From an uncultured Ruminococcus sp. (lineage in GTDB: Bacteria; Bacillota; Clostridia; Oscillospirales; Ruminococcaceae), in the NCBI GenBank assembly GCA_947175975.1, contig CAMWOX010000132.1:1-5122 (forward strand): a stretch of 5,122 nucleotides of DNA. The letters run 5' to 3'. Of this stretch, positions 1-5,122 are shown piece after piece. The notes beneath the pieces are model-generated. The model saw only the letters and a list, made by a program, of their open reading frames with translations. It made no database searches and was not told the DNA's origin. The position numbers and the translations under genes are program-made. Each line of letters starts with the position of its first letter. The stretch's first letter is position 1.

Positions 1-12
1 GTTCAGACCCTA

Positions 13-66
13 TCACTTAACTGCGGCTGACGAAACCGCCGTCTGCTGTGAATCCAAGTTTTCCAT
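13..66 (-). CDS. Possible 17-aa leader peptide behind a perfect Shine-Dalgarno
   Basis: The reading frame MENLDSQQTAVSSAAVK starts at ATG 66 and ends at TGA (15-13), with TAG following directly. AAGGAGG lies 8 nt upstream, an ideal site, and a strong promoter lies about 90 nt upstream. The peptide has no hydrophobic segment, no cysteine and no obvious run of one amino acid typical of attenuation. It might be a leader ORF, a very short gene, or the start of a gene broken by a frameshift. The window ends 12 nt later, so the downstream gene cannot be seen. I do not recognise the sequence. Confidence 0.4.
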   Translation of the reverse strand: MENLDSQQTAVSSAAVK

Positions 67-88
67 CGGTTTCGCCTCCTTGACAGAA

Positions 89-119
89 TTTCCGCAACGG
101 ATTGAAAATATTGCGGAGA
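89..119 (-). promoter_or_regulatory. Hairpin in the leader before the 17-codon ORF
   Basis: CCGCAA (92-97) and TTGCGG (111-116), extended by one A-U pair, form a stem around a 13-nt loop in the minus-strand leader. It ends about 10 nt before the Shine-Dalgarno AAGGAGG (81-75), so it could modulate access to that site. Confidence 0.35.
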
Positions 120-128
120 ACTGATTTT

Positions 129-142
129 AGAATTGCAATTCT
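129..142. promoter_or_regulatory. Perfect 14-bp palindrome, possible operator
   Basis: AGAATTGCAATTCT is its own reverse complement. It sits about 7 to 20 nt downstream of the expected transcription start of the promoter at 156-184, a position from which a bound dimeric repressor could block elongation or initiation. No regulator is encoded in the window, so the role is inferred from position only. Confidence 0.4.
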
Positions 143-155
143 TTATCATGGTTTT

Positions 156-184
156 ATTATAGCACAAGATTTGTGAAAAGTCAA
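156..184 (-). promoter_or_regulatory. Strong SigA-type extended -10 promoter reading out of the left edge
   Basis: On the minus strand, TTGACT (184-179), a 17-nt spacer and TATAAT (161-156) preceded by TGC make a near-perfect SigA promoter. Transcription should start near 149 and run towards position 1. Its -10 context shares 18 of 19 bases with the protease promoter at the other end of the window. The gene served is the short ORF at 13-66 and/or one beyond the window. Confidence 0.85.
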
Positions 185-195
185 TAGTTTTTTTC

Positions 196-283
196 AAAAA
201 AATACTGATTTTTTTAGAATTGGATAAATTCCTAGATTCTGGACAAGCTGATTATGCAAGATGCACAAATATCCGGAGTCTAG
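196..283 (-). terminator. Possible weak terminator region after copy A
   Basis: No classical GC-rich hairpin plus T-tract follows the stop codon of copy A. The gap holds an interrupted 12-nt inverted repeat (232-243 with 272-283). After it comes a small hairpin of pure A/U pairs (AAAAAAAT and ATTTTTTT around CAGT, 215-196) whose second arm is a run of T. Together these could end transcription just before the next promoter, but the pairing is weak on the minus strand. Confidence 0.3.
232..283. repeat. Interrupted inverted repeat, 12-nt arms with a 28-nt centre
   Basis: The arms CTAGATTCTGGA (232-243) and TCCGGAGTCTAG (272-283) pair over all 12 positions if transcribed from the plus strand, using two G-U pairs, but show two A-C mismatches on the minus strand. 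It lies 1 nt beyond the stop codon of copy A. It may be a structured RNA end, a small mobile-element remnant or a chance repeat. Confidence 0.45.
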
Positions 284-284
284 A

Positions 285-1151
285 TTACATTTCCAGGCTA
301 TCCACCAATCCCACAATGTAGCGTAGTACCTGCATGGAATCGTTCAGATCAACCTTGCCGTTTTGGTTGACATCAGCGGATTTTGTCTGTTCGGATGTGA
401 ACTGATCTAAACCAACAGTAACCCGGTTCATCCGGATTACGTCAATGATATCAACAATACCGTTTCCATCAACATCTCCGGGGAGATTCTCGGTCGTGTC
501 GGGATAGACTTCCAGGGGAAGAATCACGGCATCTTTGTAGACGGATGCAAGGATCTTGTCGCCGACATTGCAGGTGTTCAAATCAACTTCCGGGTCGCCA
601 CGATAATAATAGCAGATATAATAATATTCTTCGCCATTTTCGTCCGTGAAATTGAATTTAATATGCTCAATGACATCAAAAGTTTCTTCCTCACAGTAGA
701 AGCAAGCCTTGATTTCTTTGCTTGTCATGGTCAGCTCTTTTGTTTCAAGAATATCCCTGCAATTGCCGAGCCACTGCACACTCTCAATGTCGCCTGAAAT
801 ATAAAGGGTAGGCGGATAGCTGTCCTGTGAGAAAACTCCTTCATTGTTATTATCAATCAAGAGAATATCACCATAAGCAAAGCTGGAGGGTTTTTCGCCG
901 GTGATCGCTGAGGAAACTTTTTGAAAACTTGCATTGATATCCTCTGCTTCATACACAAACGGAAAATTTGTGTTGCGGAGTGTTTCCAGGTAGGAATACA
1001 TATAGAAACGGTCATAATCCGGATTGACTCTTGAAACGATATAAAAATCCGTCTCGTTAAAAGTTTCATCCACGGCAGATGCGGACAGATTGCCAACGCA
1101 AGCACAGCAACAGACTGTGCTTATCAGGAGTGCTAATAGTTTCTTTTTCAC
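285..1151 (-). CDS. Secreted dockerin protein, intact last copy (A) of a four-copy tandem array
   Basis: This is the only uninterrupted member of the array, 288 aa from a GTG start. Residues 1-26 form a signal peptide: MKKK, a hydrophobic core with the unusual run CCCAC, and an ASA cleavage site before VDE. Residues 27-217 are a domain I do not recognise. It is rich in aromatic and acidic residues, probably beta-rich, with landmarks FAYGDILLID (91-100), WLGNCRDI (127-134) and YKDAVILPLE (205-214). Residues 225-288 are a type I dockerin with two calcium loops: D226/D228/N230/D234/D237 and D260/N262/N264/D268/D271. Dockerins bind cohesins on a scaffoldin, so the product should end up on the cell surface or in a cellulosome. 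The GTG is preferred over the ATG at 1160 because AGAAAGGA abuts that ATG but lies 8 nt before the GTG. The gene is last in a probable operon behind the protease. Export and docking are well supported; the function of the central domain is unknown. Confidence 0.85.
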   Translation of the reverse strand: MKKKLLALLISTVCCCACVGNLSASAVDETFNETDFYIVSRVNPDYDRFYMYSYLETLRNTNFPFVYEAEDINASFQKVSSAITGEKPSSFAYGDILLIDNNNEGVFSQDSYPPTLYISGDIESVQWLGNCRDILETKELTMTSKEIKACFYCEEETFDVIEHIKFNFTDENGEEYYYICYYYRGDPEVDLNTCNVGDKILASVYKDAVILPLEVYPDTTENLPGDVDGNGIVDIIDVIRMNRVTVGLDQFTSEQTKSADVNQNGKVDLNDSMQVLRYIVGLVDSLEM

Positions 1152-1159
1152 TGAAATCA

Positions 1160-1167
1160 TCCTTTCT
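1160..1167 (-). promoter_or_regulatory. Shine-Dalgarno of copy A; it overlaps an ATG and points to the GTG start
   Basis: AGAAAGGA ends on the first base of an in-frame ATG (1160-1158) and so cannot serve it, but it lies 8 nt before GTG (1151-1149). The same arrangement is kept before copies B (1976-1983), C (2792-2799) and D (3608-3615). In all four, the GTG start yields a compact signal peptide beginning MKKKL. Confidence 0.7.
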
Positions 1168-1170
1168 TTA

Positions 1171-1967
1171 TTATGCTTCCAGGGTTTCCACCAGTCCGAC
1201 AATGAAGCGGAGTACTTGCATGGAATCGCTTAGATCAACCTTGCCATTCTGGTTGACATCAGCAGATTTTGTCTGTTTTGGTGTGAACTGATCTAAACCG
1301 ACAGTAACCCGATTCATCTGGACTACATCAATGATATTGATAGTATTGTCTCCATCAACATCTCCAGGGATATATTCGGTCATATCGGGGTAGACTTCCA
1401 GAGGAAGAATTACAGCATCTTTATAGACAGACGCAAGGATCTTGTCACCAATATTATAGGTATTCATGTCAATTTCTGGAGCTTCCGTGTAATAATAAGA
1501 AATCTGATAATATTCTTCACCGTTTTCGTCCGTAAAATAAAATTTTATCCGGAGCGACTTTCACTTTCTTTTCTGGTCAGTGTGAGTTCTTTCGTTTTCA
1601 GAAGATCCCTGCAATTGCCGAGATATTTAATCTTTTCATGTTCGAAAATGAATAAGGGATCAGCTCCAAAACTATCTATCTAGAAATATTCATTGTCAAT
1701 CAGAAGAATGTCACCATATGCAAAATTTTCTGTTTTCTCTCCCTCTATCAGCTCTGTGAGAGGATCATAGATATTTTCACACATATACACATCATCAGAA
1801 TAGTAATGCAGACAATACCAACTCGGTTCAAATTCAGGATTCACTTTAGAAACAACATAAAATCCTGTTTCGCCGAGTGTTTCGTCAACCGCCGATACTG
1901 GTAGATTCCCCACACAGGCACAGCAACAGAGTGTGCCTGTTAGGATTGCTAACAGTTTCTTTTTCAC
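1171..1967 (-). pseudogene. Broken copy B of the secreted dockerin protein
   Basis: This is a paralogue of the intact copy at 285-1151. It keeps its Shine-Dalgarno, GTG start and signal peptide, ending in VSA before VDE. Reading stops at an amber codon (1682-1680) after 95 residues. Downstream, homology continues in the same frame (LGNCRDLL, KTKELTLT). A net deletion of about 34 nt relative to copy A, near 1549-1573, then shifts the frame, and the old frame ends at TAA. The dockerin region (from 1467 down to 1171) is fully open in the new frame, with both calcium loops intact, but has no signal peptide and no convincing ribosome site of its own. The dockerin differs from copy C at 22 of 297 bases but at only 5 residues, so it diverged under selection before or apart from the lesions. 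Expression of the 95-aa exported N-terminal fragment is possible but unproven. Confidence 0.8.
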
Positions 1968-3526
1968 TGAAACCATCCTTTCTTTATTATGCTTCCAGGG
2001 TTTCCACCAATCCCACAATGTAGCGTAGTACCTGCATGGAATCGCTCAGATCAATCTTGCCATTCTGGTTGACATCAGCAGATTTTGTCTGTTTTGGTGT
2101 GAACTGATCCAAACCGACAGTAACCCGATTCATCTGGACTACATCAATAATATTGACAGTATCGTCTCCATCCACATCTCCGGGGATGTATTCGGTCATA
2201 TCGGGGTAAACTTCCAAGGGGAGAATCACAGCATCTTTATAGACAGACGCAAGGATCTTGTCGCCGACATTATAGGTATTCATGTCAATTTCTGGAGCTT
2301 CCGTGTAATAATAAGAAATCTGATAATATTCTTCACCGTTTTCGTCCGTAAAATAAAATTTTATCCGGAGCGACTTTCACTTTCTTTTCTGGTCAGTGTG
2401 AGTTCTTTCGTTTTCAGAAGATCCCTGCAATTGCCGAGATATTTAATCTTTTCATGTTCGAAAATGAATAAGGGATCAGCTCCAAAACTATCTATCTAGA
2501 AATATTCATTGTCAATCAGAAGAATGTCACCATATGCAAAATTTTCTGTTTTCTCTCCCTCTATCAGCTCTGTGAGAGGATCATAGATATTTTCACACAT
2601 ATACACATCATCAGAATAGTAATGCAGACAATACCAACTCGGTTCAAATTCAGGATTCACTTTAGAAACAACATAAAATCCTGTTTCGCCGAGTGTTTCG
2701 TCAACCGCCGATACTGGTAGATTCCCCACACAGGCACAGCAACAGAGTGTGCCTGTTAGGATTGCTAACAGTTTCTTTTTCACTGAAACCATCCTTTCTT
2801 TATTATGCTTCCAGGGTTTCCACCAATCCCACAATGTAGCGTAGTACCTGCATGGAATCGCTCAGATCAATCTTGCCATTCTGGTTGACATCAGCAGATT
2901 TTGTCTGTTTTGGTGTGAACTGATCCAAACCGACAGTAACCCGATTCATCTGGACTACATCAATAATATTGACAGTATCGTCTCCATCCACATCTCCGGG
3001 GATGTATTCGGTCATATCGGGGTAAACTTCCAAGGGGAGAATCACAGCATCTTTATAGACAGACGCAAGGATCTTGTCGCCGACATTATAGGTATTCATG
3101 TCAATTTCTGGAGCTTCCGTGTAATAATAAGAAATCTGATAATATTCTTCACCGTTTTCGTCCGTAAAATAAAATTTTATCCGGAGCGACTTTCACTTTC
3201 TTTTCTGGTCAGTGTGAGTTCTTTCGTTTTCAGAAGATCCCTGCAATTGCCGAGATATTTAATCTTTTCATGTTCGAAAATGAATAAGGGATCAGCTCCA
3301 AAACTATCTATCTAGAAATATTCATTGTCAATCAGAAGAATGTCACCATATGCAAAATTTTCTGTTTTCTCTCCCTCTATCAGCTCTGTGAGAGGATCAT
3401 AGATATTTTCACACATATACACATCATCAGAATAGTAATGCAGACAATACCAACTCGGTTCAAATTCAGGATTCACTTTAGAAACAACATAAAATCCTGT
3501 TTCGCCGAGTGTTTCGTCAACCGCCG
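1453..3526. repeat. Perfect tandem repeat, period 816 bp, about 2.5 copies
   Basis: Base by base, positions 1453-2710 appear identical to 2269-3526, an offset of 816. The last mismatch on the left side is at 1452 (T versus C at 2268), and the first on the right is at 2711 (A versus C at 3527). The period equals one pseudogene plus its intergenic gap. The identity length, 1258 bp, equals 816 plus 442, as expected if two genes sharing a 442-bp identical centre recombined unequally. The homologous but diverged copy A (285-1160) and the outer parts of copies B and D extend the wider array to 285-3608. A misassembly of a near-identical repeat is the main alternative. Confidence 0.93.
1987..2783 (-). 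pseudogene. Broken copy C of the secreted dockerin protein, a B/D chimera
   Basis: This middle copy carries the same amber codon (2498-2496) and the same frameshifting deletion (about 2365-2389) as its neighbours. Its signal-peptide part is identical to copy B, while its dockerin part (2283-1987) is identical to copy D. That is the expected product of unequal crossing-over between a D-type and a B-type gene. The signal peptide starts MKKKLLAIL and ends in VSA. The open but out-of-frame dockerin has the loops DVDGDDTVNIID and DVNQNGKIDLSD, with the calcium ligands preserved. The next start codon, the ATG of copy B, lies 10 nt past the dockerin stop, so the copies keep an operon-like head-to-tail order although the reading frame is lost. 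Confidence 0.8.
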
Positions 3527-3599
3527 CCACGGGCAGATTTCCCACACAGGCACAGCAACAGATTACACTTGTTAGGAGTGCGAATAGTTTCTTTTTCAC
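2803..3599 (-). pseudogene. Broken copy D of the secreted dockerin protein, next to the protease gene
   Basis: This is the first copy in transcription order. Its ATG follows the protease stop codon by 7 nt, so it is certainly in the same transcription unit. The GTG start (3599) has the Shine-Dalgarno AGAAAGGA 8 nt upstream. The signal peptide (MKKKLFALL, then a CCCAC cluster, ending in VAA) differs from copies B and C at 14 of 82 bases and resembles copy A in its MISV context. An amber codon at 3314-3312 ends the frame after 95 residues; compared with copy A, a serine TCG to TAG change would explain it. The frameshift near 3181-3205 is the same as in copies C and B. The C-terminal dockerin (from 3099 down to 2803) stays open for 98 codons. 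A translated N-terminal fragment could still be secreted, so calling it a pseudogene rests mainly on comparison with copy A. Confidence 0.8.
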
Positions 3600-3615
3600 T
3601 GAAATCATCCTTTCT

Positions 3616-4917
3616 TTAATAAGAAAAATTGGGATTGCTATTGTAAAAACGTTGTATGAGAGGGATCATTCTAACTCCGAAATTAAAAGTACTAGCATTA
3701 TCCCCACCACTTACAATTCCAATTGCCGTATAATCATAATATTCGGTATTACCAGCCTTATATTTTGTAATAGTATAAATTGGTGCACCACTATCTCCTT
3801 CTGTCACATCTGTAGTATAATACAGAACTTTGTCAGGGTAGAGTTTAGATCCGGTATACATCTTGCCACAACCTTTTGCTATCTTCCAATCTGTGTTTCT
3901 ATCTGAATTTACTATTCTTGGCAAACCAGATACATAGATATTTGCATTTGAAAACGCAGAAGAGTAAGGATCTTTAGTAAGTCCTATATTAAAGTGTGTG
4001 TATTTGCTCAAATCTTCCTCAACAGTAATTAATGCATAATCACAATATACTATAGGATGTATATCATTTTCAGCACAAGCTTGTGGATATTTTGCAATAA
4101 AATCTGAAGGAATATGAACTTCTACAGGAGTTAATTTTTCTCCTGTTTTATTGCCGTCTTTATCATAAAGATAAATTTCATTTTTAGAAGTTGTAGTATG
4201 GCTGTAGAAGTGATATTTACCTTTTTCTTCCGTATATGCACCATAAACACAATGAGCCGCCGTAGCGATTTGATGATCACCCACAATGAAACCAGTTGAG
4301 TATGCTATTGCACCAGTAGCACCATTAGGCGATGTCTTCTTTCTTAATACTATCTGAACAATACCAGAAAATTCAGGCTGATCTGTCATATATTCACGAT
4401 CATCATCACCAATCACACCGGCATAAGTGCTAATTGCATTTTCTGCATTGTATTCTTCTGGCATGGACAGCGTGTACTCAGATGTTTCTTGAATTTCGTA
4501 ATCATATTTTACATATTCAGCACTTGTCGGAGCAGATATAGGAGATGGTGTGTCAGATATAGTTTGATTTTTATAGGATCCAAGACCATCCACAGAGCAA
4601 GTGTAAGATGCATTAACCAAACAAGACGAGATACAATACGAATCCGCAAAATTGATAATGCCATTTGTATCAGCATCCAACTGCTTATAGTCCGAAATAT
4701 AGTCAGCTCCTACCAGGCATCTATTAAAAAGTACAACGTCCATAATTTCAACCTTGCCATTGCGGTCAATATCACAGGAATTATAATACTTTGTGGATGC
4801 ATAAGGCTCGGCGGATTCAGAAAGTTCAGCTGATACAGAAAGCGGCAATGTGGTTGCTCCAATGCTCATTACAATAGCTGTCGAAACAACGGTTTTCAAC
4901 ATGTTTTTAAACTTCAA
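3616..4917 (-). CDS. Secreted V8/glutamyl-endopeptidase-like serine protease with N-terminal dockerin
   Basis: Predicted extracellular endopeptidase of the chymotrypsin fold (family S1B), 433 aa. Residues 1-30 are a signal peptide ending in VSA. Residues 48-106 are a two-repeat type I dockerin, with loops D49/D51/N53/E57/D60 and D81/D83/N85/N89/D92. A Ser/Pro/Thr-rich stretch follows to about 165. The catalytic domain begins at GVIGDDDR (167-174), which matches the mature N-terminus of Bacillus glutamyl endopeptidases. The triad is His222 in TAAHC, Asp293 in CDYAL and Ser376 in EGDSGAP. The histidine that gives Glu specificity in V8-type enzymes appears to be Val402 in IGIVSGG, so the substrate preference is probably different. 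The TTG start is chosen because AAAAGGAG lies 9 nt upstream; the ATG at codon 6 is too far away. An N-terminal dockerin is less common than a C-terminal one and lies in the pro-region. It is first in the operon; the dockerin copies follow after 7 nt. Confidence 0.9.
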   Translation of the reverse strand: MKFKNMLKTVVSTAIVMSIGATTLPLSVSAELSESAEPYASTKYYNSCDIDRNGKVEIMDVVLFNRCLVGADYISDYKQLDADTNGIINFADSYCISSCLVNASYTCSVDGLGSYKNQTISDTPSPISAPTSAEYVKYDYEIQETSEYTLSMPEEYNAENAISTYAGVIGDDDREYMTDQPEFSGIVQIVLRKKTSPNGATGAIAYSTGFIVGDHQIATAAHCVYGAYTEEKGKYHFYSHTTTSKNEIYLYDKDGNKTGEKLTPVEVHIPSDFIAKYPQACAENDIHPIVYCDYALITVEEDLSKYTHFNIGLTKDPYSSAFSNANIYVSGLPRIVNSDRNTDWKIAKGCGKMYTGSKLYPDKVLYYTTDVTEGDSGAPIYTITKYKAGNTEYYDYTAIGIVSGGDNASTFNFGVRMIPLIQRFYNSNPNFSY

Positions 4918-4926
4918 TATAATCGA

Positions 4927-4934
4927 CTCCTTTT
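4927..4934 (-). promoter_or_regulatory. Shine-Dalgarno that fixes the TTG start of the protease
   Basis: AAAAGGAG on the minus strand lies 9 nt before the TTG at 4917. The first ATG in frame (codon 6) would be about 24 nt away, too far for this site. TTG initiation also gives a complete basic N-region (MKFKNMLK) for the signal peptide. Confidence 0.85.
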
Positions 4935-4946
4935 AAGATTTTTGAA

Positions 4947-4963
4947 TTTGTTAGAGGAACAAA
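4947..4963 (-). promoter_or_regulatory. Small hairpin in the protease leader
   Basis: TTTGTT and AACAAA form a 6-bp stem around the 5-nt loop CCTCT in the minus-strand leader, about 12 nt upstream of the Shine-Dalgarno. An AGAGG further upstream in the same leader (near 4992-4988) is complementary to the loop and could form an alternative pairing. The stem is A/U-rich and weak, so any regulatory role is speculative. Confidence 0.25.
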
Positions 4964-5003
4964 CTTGAAAAATTACATTGGCAACATCCTCTTTTACTTT
5001 TTT

Positions 5004-5032
5004 ATTATAGCAGAAGATGGTAACTAGTTCAA
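5004..5032 (-). promoter_or_regulatory. SigA-type extended -10 promoter of the protease operon
   Basis: Read on the minus strand, the -35 is TTGAAC (5032-5027), the spacer is exactly 17 nt, and the -10 is TATAAT (5009-5004) preceded by TGC, an extended -10. An A/T-rich stretch lies just upstream of the -35 and could act as an UP element. Transcription should start near 4997, giving a leader of about 80 nt before the TTG start codon. No other comparable promoter is visible between the protease and copy A, which fits a single operon. Confidence 0.85.
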
Positions 5033-5089
5033 CCTTTTTTTGTTAATTTTTCGTAAATTTTTTATAATATTATTTGTTAATTTAATCTT

Positions 5090-5122
5090 AAAAAAGATCC
5101 TCCGTCCGGATGGACAGAGGAT
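5090..5122 (-). terminator. Rho-independent terminator of the gene beyond the right edge
   Basis: On the minus strand an 11-bp stem (5122-5112 with 5107-5097) closes on a 4-nt loop, ATCC, and is followed by C and six T. The one non-Watson-Crick position is a U-G wobble in the minus-strand RNA but an A-C mismatch in the plus-strand RNA, so the minus direction is favoured. It separates the protease operon from upstream transcription. Confidence 0.85.

Noticed and set aside
3..197. 64-aa minus-strand ORF across the left-hand promoter
   Set aside because: It starts upstream of the -10, inside the promoter, and lacks a ribosome site; the well-placed Shine-Dalgarno serves a different frame.
285..1202. 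A longer form of copy A starting at TTG 1202
   Set aside because: The extra N-terminal residues are read from the dockerin tail of copy B in another frame and lack a ribosome site. The signal peptide starts at the later codon.
1171..1467. Independent 98-aa dockerin genes starting at the ATG of MNTYN in copies B, C and D
   Set aside because: No adequate Shine-Dalgarno precedes these ATG codons and there is no signal peptide, although dockerins work outside the cell. The upstream frame is open and homologous to copy A, so they are the tails of frameshifted genes.
3304..3314. TAGATAGATAG as a phase-variable tetranucleotide repeat controlling the stop
   Set aside because: There are only about two and a half units, identical in all three copies, and losing or gaining a unit would not repair the second, downstream frameshift.
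3312..3314. Amber codon read through as an amino acid
   Set aside because: A frameshifting deletion follows about 40 codons later, so readthrough alone would not give a full protein.
1453..3526. CRISPR array or insertion sequence as the source of the repeat
   Set aside because: The unit is gene-sized and contiguous without spacers, and no transposase, terminal inverted repeats or target duplications are seen at its boundaries.
4489..4833. Plus-strand ORFs opposite the protease (also 3652-3906) and opposite copy A (1079-1291)
   Set aside because: They lack ribosome sites and recognisable domains and lie wholly or mostly antisense to strongly supported coding sequence.
5040..5068. Plus-strand promoter TTGTTA, 17 nt, TATAAT
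   Set aside because: It sits in a nearly pure A/T stretch where such matches arise by chance, and no plus-strand gene is visible downstream.

Overview
The window reads as low-GC Firmicutes DNA. It most likely comes from a Ruminococcus-like, cellulosome-building gut or rumen bacterium (Oscillospiraceae). The evidence is type I dockerin modules in every gene, Gram-positive signal peptides, strong Shine-Dalgarno sites and extended -10 SigA promoters. The genus is inferred, not shown. All convincing genes and signals lie on the minus strand, so transcription runs from high to low coordinates.

Layout in the direction of transcription: (1) 5122-5090, a rho-independent terminator closing a gene that lies beyond the right edge. 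(2) 5032-5004, a near-consensus promoter with an 80-nt leader. (3) 4917-3616, a secreted V8/glutamyl-endopeptidase-like serine protease (family S1B) that starts at TTG and carries an N-terminal dockerin. (4) 3608-285, four tandem copies (D, C, B, A) of a gene for a small secreted protein with a C-terminal dockerin. They follow the protease after 7 nt, and each later copy follows after a 10-nt gap up to its ATG. Copies D, C and B carry the same amber codon and the same frameshifting deletion and are called pseudogenes; only the last copy, A, is intact. (5) 284-1, an AT-rich gap with inverted repeats, then a second strong promoter, a palindrome and a leader containing a 17-codon ORF behind a perfect Shine-Dalgarno. 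The gene this promoter serves probably lies off the left edge.

The most informative structure is the tandem array. Positions 1453-3526 repeat with an exact period of 816 bp, about 2.5 copies without a mismatch found by eye. The flanks of that block differ between copies: 22 of 297 positions in the dockerin part (B versus C) and 14 of 82 in the signal-peptide part (C versus D). Copy C has a B-type front and a D-type back, as expected from unequal crossing-over. The identical central 442 bp holds both lesions, which suggests gene conversion has spread the broken segment.

Functionally, the locus looks like one operon that exports a dockerin-tagged protease and a dockerin-tagged partner of unknown fold, both able to dock on a cohesin scaffold. 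If the protease matures at the site conserved in its family, its dockerin would leave with the propeptide. Whether the partner is an inhibitor, chaperone, substrate or an unrelated surface protein cannot be told from the sequence.
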